Shown one piece after another: positions 20,001-31,100 of a stretch of DNA of 64,000 bases (positions are counted from its first letter, which is position 1; every line of letters begins with the position of its first letter). The stretch comes from Symbiodinium natans (taxonomy: Eukaryota > Sar > Dinophyceae > Suessiales > Symbiodiniaceae). The translations under genes were made by a program, and so were the position numbers. The notes under the pieces are model-generated. The model did no database searches. It saw nothing but the letters and a program-made list of their open reading frames with translations, and was not told the origin of the DNA. The stretch spans positions 210,978 through 274,977 of the forward strand of contig CAJNDS010000313.1 of assembly GCA_905221605.1 (NCBI GenBank). The letters run 5' to 3'.

Positions 20001-20335
20001 CAGCGCTTTTCTGCAACCTTGCTGCCAACAACAAAACACCTGCCAATGTGATTCAAAACTGTTTCGAAGGTTTTGGTGTCCAGTCAATGTGCTACGGAAA
20101 CACACTTCAAAAATTGAAGCCTGGCTCAGAAAAGATTCAACCTGCAGACCACTCGCAGGAATCGACTCCGTTAAAAAGTGAAAAGTGAAACCCACCTTTT
20201 TTTGAAGCGGACGCCCCTTTACTACATCAGCAGTGGGCCAGTCTAGTGCGATAGAGACAACTACTCTGAAAGTCAAGACTGTACAAGCCAGCGAGCGAAA
20301 AGAAGTCGTGACTACAAAACTTCGAGCGTGTCGGA
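17061..20335. other. Non-coding stretch, AT-rich with purine-rich runs
   Basis: I find no supportable exon. Visible structure: two tandem copies (about 46 bp apart, near 17480 and 17526) of a block with the palindrome CCTTCCGGAAGG; GA-rich runs at 17585-17645 and 19525-19560; T-rich DNA at 18900-19140; and a strong inverted repeat at 19586-19661. ORFs here have skewed composition and no motifs. Confidence 0.5.
19586..19661. repeat. 21-bp inverted repeat (hairpin)
   Basis: Arms 19586-19606 and 19641-19661 pair at 20 of 21 positions (one C/T difference) around a 34-nt loop. As RNA this gives a stable stem. It could be a small-RNA precursor, a remnant foldback element or a terminator-like structure. 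No flanking gene points to a role. Confidence 0.75.
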
Positions 20336-20339
20336 TTTG

Positions 20340-23060
20340 AGGCTTTTTGGGTGTTTCGGGGGTTTAGGGTTTTTTCGGTTCAGGGTTTTTTAAGGCTTTA
20401 GGGCTTTAGGGCTTAGGGTTTTTTAGGGTTTTTTGGGTAGGGCGTTTTTGGGATTAGGTCCTTTTAGGGGGTTTTAGGGCTTAGGGTTTTTAGGGATTAG
20501 GTCCTTTTAGGGGTTTTAGGGCTTAGGGCTTTTTGGGGCTGAGGGCCTTTCAGGGATTAGGGCCTTTTTGGGGTTTAGGGCTCTTCTTCGGGGAGAGCGT
20601 TTAGGGCTTTTTGGGGTTTAAGGTTTTTTAGGGCTTATGGCTTTTTAGGATTAGGGTCTTTTCGGGGGTTAGGGCCTGTTAGGTTTTAAGGCTTAGGGTT
20701 TTTTAGGGCGGGGTTAGAGTGTTTTAGGGTCTAGGGTTTAGGGCTTTAGGGATTTAGGGTTTTTGGGGCTTTGGGCGTGTTAGGGTTTCGGGCTTTTTGG
20801 GTGGTTAGGGGTTTAGGGTTTTTTAGGGTTTAGGGCTTTTTGGGGTTTGGTGCGTTTTAGGGCTTAAGGCTTTTCAGAGATTAGGGTCGTTAGGGGATGA
20901 ACGAAACCACACCTTGAGACCCAACTTCTGTTTCCAAGCCACTAAGAACCCAATACAATAGTATTACTGCGGTAAGTTCACGCACGCGCATTAATAATAT
21001 TATAATGGTGTTCTTGTGAGCGCGGGAAAGGTGAAGTGAGTGTGTGAATAAGAGAATGAATGAGCCTGCGAATGAATGAACGCAGTGAGCACATGAACTC
21101 TCTAGGAGTTAAATCTGTTGAGTCGTGAAGGTAACAGCCAGGATGGGAGAATGAGGGTGAAAAGGGCCAAATAATAAGTCCTTTAAAGGGGCCCTTTTCA
21201 TCTCCCTCATTCGTGCGGTTAACAGGTTCATGATGACACGGGTGAACAGGAAAGGGGGATTTCTTGGTCATTTAGTATTATCCGGGGAACAACATGGGGT
21301 CTTTTGGCTTGTTCATTCACCCCTGTCACCCTTTCACCCTTCACTCGCGACTCCACGAAAAACCCTATTAAATTATTAAATTATAAGGCACGCATGAATT
21401 TAATATGTTTTAATGGGCGTTTTTCCCCCAGAGTCGTTCATGAAGGTTTCAATCTTTAGAAACCCAATATTAAATTACGGGCAAGTTCACGCGCGCCGTA
21501 ATGATTTTAATATTGGCTTTATAAAGAGTGAAAGGGGCCCATATTAAATATATTAAAAGGCACGCTATTCATTGCCTTTTTAGTACATTTAATATTGGAG
21601 CATGAACGTCCTAAAAGCCCCTCAAATTTATGAAATTACAAGTTTACGCGTGAATTTAGGGCCTTTTAGGGGGGTTTAGGGTTTGGGGCTGTTTAGGGCT
21701 TGGGGCCTTTTAGGGGTTAGGGCGTTTTAGGGTTCAGGGCTTTTTGTGTAGGGTGTTTCACGGCTTAGAGCTTGTTCGGGTTTAGTTATTTTCAGGGTCT
21801 AGGGTTTAGGGCTTTAGGGCTTTAGGGCTTAGGGCTTTTTAGGCTTTAGGGCTTTTTCGGGGTTTAAGTGGTTTAGGGCTTTTTCAGGTTTAGGGTTTAG
21901 GGTGTTTTGGGGTTTAGGGTTTAGGGTTTAGGGTTTAAGGTTTAGGGTTTAGGGTTTAGGGTTGGCCCTTACGGTTTTTTAGGGATTAGGGGTCTTTTAG
22001 GGGGTTAGGGCCTTTTTGGGGGCCTTTTAGGGATTAGGGCTTTTCAGGGCTCAGGGCTTTTCAGGGTTTAGGGTTTAGGGTGTTTTAGGGCTTGGAGCTT
22101 TTTAGGCTTTAGGGATTTTCGGGTCTAGGGTCTCGGGCTTTAGGGCTTAGGGCTTTTTAGGTTTTAGGGCTTTTTCGGGGTTTGGGTTTGGGGGTTTAGG
22201 GCTTTCTCAGGTTTAGGGTTTAGGGGTTTTTGGGGTTTAGGGCTCTTTAGGGCTTAGGGCTGTTTAGGGATTAGAGTCGTTTAGGGGGTTAAGGGCTTAG
22301 GGCCTTTTAGGGGTTAGGGCGTTTTAGGGTTCAGGGCATTTTGTTTGGGGCGTTTCACGGCTTAGATCTTTTTTAGGGTTTAGGCATTTTTAGGGTCTAG
22401 GGTTAGGGCTTTAGGGCTCAGGGCTTTTTAGGGTTTAAAGCTTTTTCGGGGTTTAGGGGGTTTAGGGCTTTTTCAGGTTTAGGGTTTAGGGCTTTTTGGG
22501 GTTCAGGGCTCTTTAGGGCTTAGGGCTCTTAGGGATTAGAGTCTTTAGGGGGCTAAGGGCTTAGGGCCTTTTCGGGATTAGGGCGTTTTGGGGTTCAGGG
22601 CTTTTTGTTTAGGGCGTTTCACGGCTTAGAGCTTGTTTAGGGTTTAGGTATTTTCAGGGTCTAGGGTTTAGGGCTTTATTGGGCTTTAGGGCTTCGGGTT
22701 CGGGGTTTAAGGGGTTTCGGGCTTTTTGGGGTTTAGGGCTCTTTAGGGCTGAGGGCGTTGTAGATTAGGGATTTTAGGGGTTTTAGGGCTTAGGGTTTAG
22801 GGCTTTTTGGTGTTTAGGGCGTTTTAGGGCTTAGGGCTCTTTAGGGATTAGGGTCTTTTAGGGGGTTAGGGCCTTTTAGGGGGTTGTAGTTTTAGGGTTC
22901 AGGGCTTTTTGGTTTTAGGGCCTCGGGCTTTTTAGGGCTAAGGGCCGTTTAGGGATTAGGGCCTTTTAGAGTTCAGGGCTTTTTAGGGTATAGGGTTTAG
23001 GGTGTTCTAGGGCTTAGAGCTTTTTAGGGTTTAGGGATTTTTCGGGTCAGGGTTTAGGGC
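20340..23060. repeat. Degenerate telomere-like block (TTAGGG/TTTAGGGC variants)
   Basis: Hundreds of imperfect units such as TTTAGGGC, TTTTTAGGG and GGGCTTAGGG fill 20340-20900 and 21655-23060, mostly in one orientation. Perfect TTTAGGG runs are short (about 21900-21960). The pattern suggests an old interstitial or subtelomeric array. A non-repetitive island at 20900-21650 interrupts it. Confidence 0.85.
20930..21645. other. Non-repetitive island with foldback segments
   Basis: The island lies between telomere-like blocks. It holds an inverted repeat, arms 21149-21168 and 21190-21212 (GAATGAGGG...GGGCC, with a 3-nt bulge), and AT-rich motifs around ATTAAAT/TTTAATAT. Its GAATGAATGA and ATATTAT sequences resemble the foldback element at 55138-55356. 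No coding potential was seen. Confidence 0.5.
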
Positions 23061-23099
23061 GGAAACCGTGTTTTTTTTGTTGCGGGTGCCTTTTTGCCG

Positions 23100-23290
23100 T
23101 GGGTGCTTTTTTCGGGGGCCCCGGTGAGTGAGTGACCTGGCGCGTGTCGCCCCCGCACCCGCAGCAAAAAAAAAGCGCCCCCGCACCCGCAGCAAAAAAA
23201 ACACCCGCAGCAAAAAAAAGAAAACGCGCCCCCGCGCCCGCAGCAAAAAAAAAAAAACGCGCCCCCCCCCGCTTCCTCCCCACCCCCCAG
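23100..23290. repeat. GC-rich/poly-A minisatellite
   Basis: Several units of about 25-30 bp alternate CGCCCCCGCACCCGCAGC with A7-A12. The same unit occurs at 37497-37680, and both copies abut telomere-like repeats. Frames through it give artefactual Phe/Cys/Gly-rich ORFs. Confidence 0.85.
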
Positions 23291-23384
23291 GTCATTTGTT
23301 TTGTAATTTCCTCCCCAACCCCAACCCCCCAACGCCCCCCCTCCTTTAAACTGTGCAAGTGCTTTCAAAGCACTGAATTCTTCG

Positions 23385-23590
23385 CAAGGCCATCATGCGA
23401 GCATTGTGTTTGCAAACGGTGGAGGGAGGGCTGCGCCCCGCCCGACCCCCCCCCCCCTCTTTAAAACCGTGCCACCTCGCTTCTCAGCCTGTGAATCCTG
23501 CCCAAGCCTATCATGCGAGCGTTGGGTTTGCAAATGGGGGGGCTGCGCCCCCCCCAACCCCCCCGCTTCTTAAAGCCATGCCAGCTTGCT
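23385..23590. repeat. Two imperfect tandem copies of an ~80-bp unit
   Basis: Copies starting near 23391 and 23510 both run ATCATGCGAGC(A/G)TTG, then TTTGCAAA, a GGCTGCGCCCC segment, a poly-C run, and end with TTAAA...GCCA. They are non-coding. Confidence 0.65.
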
Positions 23591-24262
23591 TCAAAGCAAA
23601 AGCATCCTTTCCGAACCTGGAGCCCTAACTAGCGCAGTGCCCCCCTTCGGAATAGCTGAAGGGCGTAGGTGAACCTGTGAGGCTCGTGAAAGTAGTTGTG
23701 CAGCTCCTGGCAAGCAGCCGCTTACAAGAAGCCTTCACATAAAACACCGCTCAGGAAGTCCACGCTTCCAGTAACAGCTCAGCACTTGAAGATGGCAGCA
23801 AAGTCGCATTGCGGAAGAACCCTTGTAGTGCCTTGTTCGGAGCTTTGACTTTGTGGTGCGTGTGAAGACAGGAGCATGTTTTTGCCGCAGCATGAGTTTT
23901 GAACCTGCCATTGGCACTGCTTGGAAGTTTCCCGTGGAAAGTTTTTGTTTGGAAGTTTTGCAGGGTGTTAAATTGCGCGCATCATCTATGCATGCCGTTA
24001 TCCGGAAGCGAGCAACTTTGTCATGCAACGGGACAGACCAAGCCTGGTCTTCCCTGCCGGGCCCACGCGTCTCTGGTCGAAGCTTTGACCCTGCAAGAAG
24101 CCTCTTGCACGGCCCACTAGAAGTCCTGCGTTACTTCTCCCTCCTTTCCCTCCTTTTTCCATCATGTCTTCCTTGCTGCCTCATTTCCGAGGCCGTGGCA
24201 ACCACGCAAGAAGCCTCTTGCATGGGCTCAAACCTTTTAACTTTGTGGTACATGTGAAGATA

Positions 24263-24396
24263 TGTTGAACATTTTGCCGTATCGAAAGTCCCCATTTTAT
24301 CATGTGATTTGCTTTGCAGTATTTCATGCACTCACATGTTTCACTTTGAGATCGAGTTGTATCTGCAGGCGTCTTTGAGAGTTCAAAACATTTTCA
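24263..24396 (+). repeat. 5' LTR of copia-1
   Basis: It begins TGTTGAACATTTTGCC and ends CAAAACATTTTCA, and matches 32471-32604 base for base by eye. At 134 bp it is short for a copia LTR. Confidence 0.95.
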
Positions 24397-24518
24397 TGGT
24401 AGCGGAGCTTGGGCTGACCCAAGCTTCGAGACACGGGGGTTCTCGTTCTTTGCAAGGCGAAGTTCGTGTGGAGCCTCTTGACGTTGTCCTGTTGGTTTAG
24501 GATTCAGGGACCCGTAGC

Positions 24519-25088
24519 TTGCAGTTCCCGGGGCCGACCGGACGAGCCATTGTGTGCTTGAACAAAACGGCGACCTGGGAGTCGACCGAGCTTCTCAAGG
24601 AGAGGCTGCACAGCTTCTACGTGGAGCAACTGATCCGGAGGCCCAAGCCAGAGAACAGGTCACAAGTTTCGTGGGGTAAGATCCTTTTCAGGTATCAGGA
24701 AGCGTTTGAGCAGCGTCTTGAGCAACTGCACTCCGTGCCTGAGGTGTGGCAGTTTGGACTTAAGTGCTTGAGCCAGGGAGATCTCAGAGAGGCTTTCATT
24801 GTTTTCGGGGCTGAGGAAGTATCCGACAGCTGTGTGCCCGAGAGTGTGCAGCTTGCATCTTTGCATCCAGAAGAAGAGAGTTCGTCGTTTGAGAGGGATC
24901 TTGAAGCAGCCGACGCCGACCTTCGTTCATTGTTGCGTGCCACCGATTGTGAGCCGTCCAGTTCTTCGGTGTGTCCCGTGTCTTCAGTGGGCAGGCAAGG
25001 TTCCGAGCGTCGCCAGAGATCCTCCAGTGCGAGCCAAGTCTTTGATCGTGCATTGAAGCATTCCGATTCTGTGATTGATTTGGAGTGA
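24519..25088 (+). CDS. Leader ORF of copia-1 without an ATG
   Basis: A 189-codon open frame with an even, protein-like composition (QVSWGKILFRYQEAFEQRLE...) and a Ser-rich tail ends 27 nt before the main ORF. It has no ATG at all and an in-frame TAG upstream, so it would need a near-cognate start, splicing or trans-splicing to be translated. No domain is recognised. It may be a remnant of an upstream Gag exon. Confidence 0.35.
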   Translation: MQFPGPTGRAIVCLNKTATWESTELLKERLHSFYVEQLIRRPKPENRSQVSWGKILFRYQEAFEQRLEQLHSVPEVWQFGLKCLSQGDLREAFIVFGAEEVSDSCVPESVQLASLHPEEESSSFERDLEAADADLRSLLRATDCEPSSSSVCPVSSVGRQGSERRQRSSSASQVFDRALKHSDSVIDLE

Positions 25089-25115
25089 GCATTTTTCTGC
25101 TTAAACACAGTCCCA

Positions 25116-28100
25116 ATGGAGTCCTCGCAAGGCCAGCAGTTGCCCGTGTTGCCTCAGGAAGCCACAGCCAGTGGCAGTGGAAACCCGTTCCTCCCAGGCA
25201 GCCCTGCAGCAGGACAGCTTGACATGGCCCAGATGCAGATGCTGATGGCGCAGATGGTCGAGACGGCCCAAGCTGCAGCACAGGCTGCTCAAGCAGCCGT
25301 TGCCAGGCCCTCAAGTTCGAGCGGTACAGCGGGGTTTGCCGATGCAAATAAGATCTTAAACCGTCCTACGGAGTTTGGCAGTGCTGTGCATGACAATGAT
25401 GTTGCTCAATGGGCTGAATGGAGTCATAGCTTTCGAACCTGGCTAGTCTTCGCAGATCATGAGTACGAAACTGATCTCAAGATCGTGGAGGAAAACCTCA
25501 ACACGCCGGTGGATCTGAGCACAGCCGACGCAGCCCGCGTCGCGAGATCCCAGCGGCTGTTTGCAATCCTTGCCAGTGTTCTGCGTGCAAAGCCTAAAGC
25601 CATCCTTCGCCAAGTGTCTGACAAGAGTGGCCTGGAGGTTTGGAGAGTCCTGACAAACACGTTTGCACCACGAACCAAGTTCCGAGGTTTAGCCCTTCTG
25701 AACGCCTTGATGAGCCTGCCAACCTTCACGAAAGACCGGAGCCTTCGTGAACAAATTCAGGGGTTAGAAAGGGTAGCTGAAGAGTATCGCAAGGTCACCA
25801 ACAACTCGCCAGGTGAGCACGTGATGCTAGGGACACTCGTCCGTTGCCTGCCTCATGCGCTGAGACAACATGTGCAGCTGCAAATGTCTGAAGCCAGCAC
25901 ATACCAGAGCATCAGGGATTACGTCCTGGGCTATGAGGTGACGACCACCTCCTGGACCTCAGCGAAGATGCACCAGGCTTTGGGTGTGGTGCCCATGGCG
26001 CCAAGTGCTGGGCAAGAGCAATCGCCAGTGCCCATGGAAGTGGATGCGTTGATCCGCAGGGACAAGGAGAGGCATCCCAAAGGCAAAGGAAAGGAGAAAC
26101 ATCCCAAAGGCAAAGGCAAGGAGAGGCAGCCCAAAGGCAAAGGCAAGGAGAGGCATCCCAAAGGCAAAGGCAAGGAGAGGCAGCCCAAAGGCAAAGGTCC
26201 CCACCAAGAAAGCCCAGGCACAGGTAAAGGCCAGCGTGCAAAGGGAACGTGTCATAATTGCGGTAAGAAGGGTCATTATGCCAGTGAGTGTTGGAGTGCA
26301 CCGCGTGTCCAAGCAGTCCAGAATGCACCATCTGGGCACCCTTCCGACGCTGCAACGACTGTGAGCACGCTCGGACCTTCAGTTTCTCAAGTTGCGCCAA
26401 GCACTGCCACCACCCAGCATCGTGTTGCTCGTGTTGCGATTGACATGACAAGCCCAGAGTTCACCATTTGCCAAGAGGGTCGCATCAATGCAGTGCTCAT
26501 GTGTGATGGGCAATCCCGCCAGGGCGACCCGGACCCGAGTTGGTTGAGCTTTGTGAGTTTGTGCCAATCGGTTGCAAATGCAGCGGTGACTTCACCTAAG
26601 CCAGCCGAGTTGCAGCCTGTTGTTCCAAGCACCAGCGTTGAGATGTTTGACATGTCATATGCAGATGACGATGGTGCCTGGACCGTGCCTGAGGGCGAAC
26701 TGTGTGGTATCAACTTGATGCCTAGTGACAGGCCTGCCTGTGCAGCTGCGTGTTTGAGCACCCATGCGAGCAACTTTGCCGCCGAATGCAACACCAAGCG
26801 CAAGTGTGAAGTCAGCAAGCATGTCCCGGCAAGGATAAGGCACGCATTGATGACTCAGAAGAGTGCTGATGCGCGCGATGCGCTGCACGTGCGCGCAGTG
26901 ACCTCTGACATGCCAGGAACCACTATAGAGCTAGTGATAGACTCGGGCTCAGACGAGTCGTGCCTGCCCGAATCCTGGCGCCATGTTGGGGTTGCTGGCG
27001 GCATCACGACAAACAGCTATCGTGATGCTCAGGGAAGTGTGATTTCGGGATCACAAATGAGGACGGCAGTGCTTGACATAGATGGGGTTCAGTTCAAGGA
27101 AAGGTGGTTGTTGGGGAGTGTGACGCAACCGTTGTTTAGTGTGGGGAAACTCCTCAAACGGGGTTGGAATCTGATACATACCGACAATACCCCTTTCTTG
27201 ACGAGCCCGGACAATGCGATCCGTGTACCATTGCATTATCGCCACAATTCCTTGCACGCCACTGGAACAATCATGAATGTATCAGAGTGTACTGATCACG
27301 AGGCCGACAGAGCTGTGATGGCGCTAACGGTTGGGGATGTTTGGTTAAGCCTGCCGGATAAGTTTGTCGAGGTTCAGCCCGGCATCTTTGCCCGTAGAGA
27401 TTACACCACAAACTTCCTTGATGTGACAGTCCCACTTGGGCACAAAGGGGTGGCATACAGGACGACACTGCAGCAGAGACCCACAGGCTGGCAAGTGATC
27501 GAAGTCAACAGCCTTGTGGAAAATCTTGATCAAGCAGATTGCGAAATTGCCCCTCCGGTGAACCGTCAGACCATCACCATCGGTTCTGTGCATCCCGTGA
27601 ACATCGACAGCTTGTTCTCTCGTGTGCCCAATGCCATGCCTTCAGCAGCACCGCCCGATGATGATTTTCCCGATGTGCCAGATGATGCAATGAATTTCGA
27701 AGAGCATGATGAGCACGATGAAAATGTTGCTGCTGGTGATGATGGTGGAGGCGTCGGACCACTTGTTCAAGCAGAGGATGTGCCAGCCCAAGGGCATGTA
27801 ATCGTGAACGGCATCGAGCTTCACTTGGGTTGCACCCTGAGCACCCTCCGAACGGCATGCCAAGTCCTTGGGATAGGTAAGTCAGGTGGCAAGAAGACTG
27901 TCCTCCAGAGGATAGAGCAGCACCTGAAGACGCAGGAGCTGCTGCAGCAGCACGAGTTCCAGACAGATGGGCGTGAGCCGTTGCGTGAGCAAAAGTTCGT
28001 GGAAGCACCCACGGCTGAGGAGCAGAGGCGCCACGAGTTGAGTCACATGCCTTATGCTGACTGGTGCCCGCATTGCGTGAGGTTCAGAGCTAAAGCAGAT

Positions 28101-31100
28101 AAGCATGTGCGTGCAAAGCCAGATGTGCGTGAGGATTCCGTGTGCTGCATGGATTTTGCATATACTGGTAGGCGCACTCCTGCCCAGTTTGAAGGTCACA
28201 CGCAAGAGAAACTTGTGGTGCTGGTGTTGAAGGATTCCCACACTGGTGCAGTCCATGCCATTCCGACACCTGCCAAGGGTGGCACAATCGCTTTCAAGTA
28301 CCTTGTTGCCGAAACTTGCAGATTCTTGAACTACTGTGGCCACCAAACATGCACCATAAGGTCAGACTCAGAGCCGGCCTGCCTGGCCCTGCAACGAGGC
28401 ATCAAGGCCTTCCGCAGCAAAATGGGCCTCCAGACCCATCTTGAGCAGACGGAGGCGAGTGATCATCAGGGCAACGAGGCCGAGCAGAGCATAGACGGCA
28501 TCAGACAACTGGCAGGATGCATCTTGGACCAATTCGAAGAGCGGGCAGAGACCACCATCGGGTCCAGCCACCCGATGCACGCCTATGCTTGGCGCCACGC
28601 CGCGTGGTTGCACATGCGGATGTCTAGGCAAAATGATCTAAGTGCTTTTCACGTGATAAATGGGCGGCCGTACCTAGGCAAATTGGTGTGTTTTGGGGAG
28701 ACAGTGTTTGCCCGTGTCAAAAGTTCCATAAAAGGAAAAGCTAGATGGTGCAAAATGCTTTGGCTAGGGAAACTTCCGGTTTCAGACTTGCATTTTGGAG
28801 TCACTGAAGGGGGTTACATGCTATCTTCCAGATCCATCCGCAGGTTGCCTAAGCAATATCTAGCGACAATGTGTGCCAGTCTGGTAGACATGCCGTGGAC
28901 ACAGGCGTCGTTCCTTGCAGGACAAGTTGGCCAGGCACGTAAGCAGAAGACCCAGGCAGAGGCGTTGAGCGCAGGCGGGGAAGAGGCAGGAGAGGCGGCA
29001 CGTGAGCAAGTGGCCGAAGTGCCGTCGCAGCAGGGAGCATCAGAGCGTCCCATGCCCTTTCCAGAACACTTGTTGCCCGACGATGCCATGCTTTCGGAGC
29101 TTGTGCCACCACCACCACGCATGCCAGCTGCATACACACCTGAGCTGCCTACGCCCATGAGCTCAACACCGCTTCAGCAGCCACAGGCTGAAACACCAAT
29201 AGGGGTCGCCCCCCTAGATTCTCCTATGGCGAGTGTGGACCAAGCAGAGGACATGTTGCCACCAGGAGTCGTGAGGCATGCCGCTGAGCACGCAGGCGGG
29301 GATGCACCAGCACGGAAGAAGCTGAGGCTTGATGCTTTGCAAGTTAGTGCACATGATGCAGAAATGTTCCATCTTGATGAATCCATTGAGTTGGTAGACG
29401 AGAGTGCAGAGCAATTTCTTGATTGCGAAGACCAGGATGACAATCAAAGTGAGTGGGCAGAACAGCCTGGTTCTGACCTTGACATCCCTTCAATCTTGAT
29501 CAAGCCTTTCAGCGAAATCGAGCCACAGTGCAGTGCATCTGAGCAAGCAGAAATTGATGCTGCAGCGGACGCATTCGAACTTGCACGCCTCCTGGGCAGC
29601 AGTGTGCTTGAGCAAATGCAATCGTGGCAGCCAGGCCACAGGACGTTGTCATCCAAGTATGTACGCAGCTGGCGTGCTAAAACTTTGGGTGGCGAAAAGA
29701 AGTGGCTGAGGAGATCCAGGTTAGTCGCAAGAGAGTTTGCACATTTGGATCCAGAGAGACAGCATCTCTTTGCCCCGACCACGACACAGTGCATGCTGCG
29801 CATCATACCGGCCCTCTTCGTTCGCCACTTCCACGAAGGATGGGCACTGATGAGCCTTGACGTTTCAGACGCTTTTCTCCAGTGCAAGCAAGAGCATGAA
29901 ACCCTGACCAAAGTGAATGGCCAGTGGTTCAGGCTACTACGCATGCTGCCGGGGCAGAGAGACGGATCGGCTACCTGGTTTCGGGATTTCATGCAGGAAA
30001 TCAAAACAGCTGTTGAGGCAGAGCCGCTTGCCGAACAGCCTGTCTTGTTCAGAATTCCAAAGCCAGCAGGGGCAGGTATGGTGCACGTTGACGACATGCT
30101 GTGCACAGGACCTGTGAAACGCTTGGAGGACCTAGAGAGGCACCTGAAAAGCAAATTCAAAGTTTCGGTTGATTGGATCCGTTCAGTAGGAGAAGAAGTA
30201 ACTTTTCTGAAGAGGCGCCACGTCCTTGTGAGCCCTGAGCTTTTGGTTGTAGAGCCTGACGTTAAGTACTTGGACAAACTTCTTCAAGTAACGGGTTTAG
30301 CAGGTGCAAAGGCGAGGTCCAAGGCAGCACCGTTCCCAACTGGGGGATTGCCAACCGATTCTGAGCCAGACCCAGAGCTTGATCCGGAGACGGCGACGCG
30401 CTACAGATCTGCCTTGGGGATACTCATGTATCTGAGCGTTGATTTGCTGGCATCTCAGTTCGGCATCCGGTATCTCGCGACCCGTGCACACAAGCCTACG
30501 CAAGGGTGCTGGAAACTGCTCAGGCACCTCACGAGCTATGTGAGTTCCCATCGGTCACATGTGATCGGGCTTTCAAAGCCAACCTTGGGAAAGGGGCTGG
30601 TGTGCAACCGTGTGTCTGAGCGCAAAACCTCAGTGCTCGAAATGTTCTCAGACAGCGACTGGAGTGGAGACAAACGCACACGCCGTAGCGTGTCCGCTTG
30701 CTGCGTGGTATGGGATGGCCAACTGCTGTATTCAAGCTCTCACACGCAAAAGGTTATAAGTCTGTCATCGTGTGAAGCCGAGTATAACTCGCTTGTTGCA
30801 GGCAGCGCCACAGCCATCCTGTTGCAACACTGCATATGCCACGTGTGCCCAGACCTTGATGTGAAGTTGTCGTGCCTATGCGACAATGCTGCCGCCAGAT
30901 CCCTTAGCAATCGTCAGGGGGTAGGACGAACGCGGCACATAGACGGGAAGTTGCTGTGGCTGCAGCAAAAGACTCAGGAGAAACTCCTTGAGGTGATTCC
31001 CGTGGGCACGGGAGACAACGTGTCGGATTTGCCGACGAAAGCACTTAAGCCTGAGAGGATTGAGTTCCTGCTTGGAAGGCTGAACGTGCGCTGCAAGGAC

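Noticed and set aside
20340-20900. G-rich block as an rRNA or satellite gene
   Set aside because: It consists of degenerate TTTAGGG variants with no rRNA core sequence.
29444-30277. 277-codon minus-strand ORF inside copia-1
   Set aside because: It is antisense to the RT domain, with Ser/Arg-rich shadow composition and no motif.
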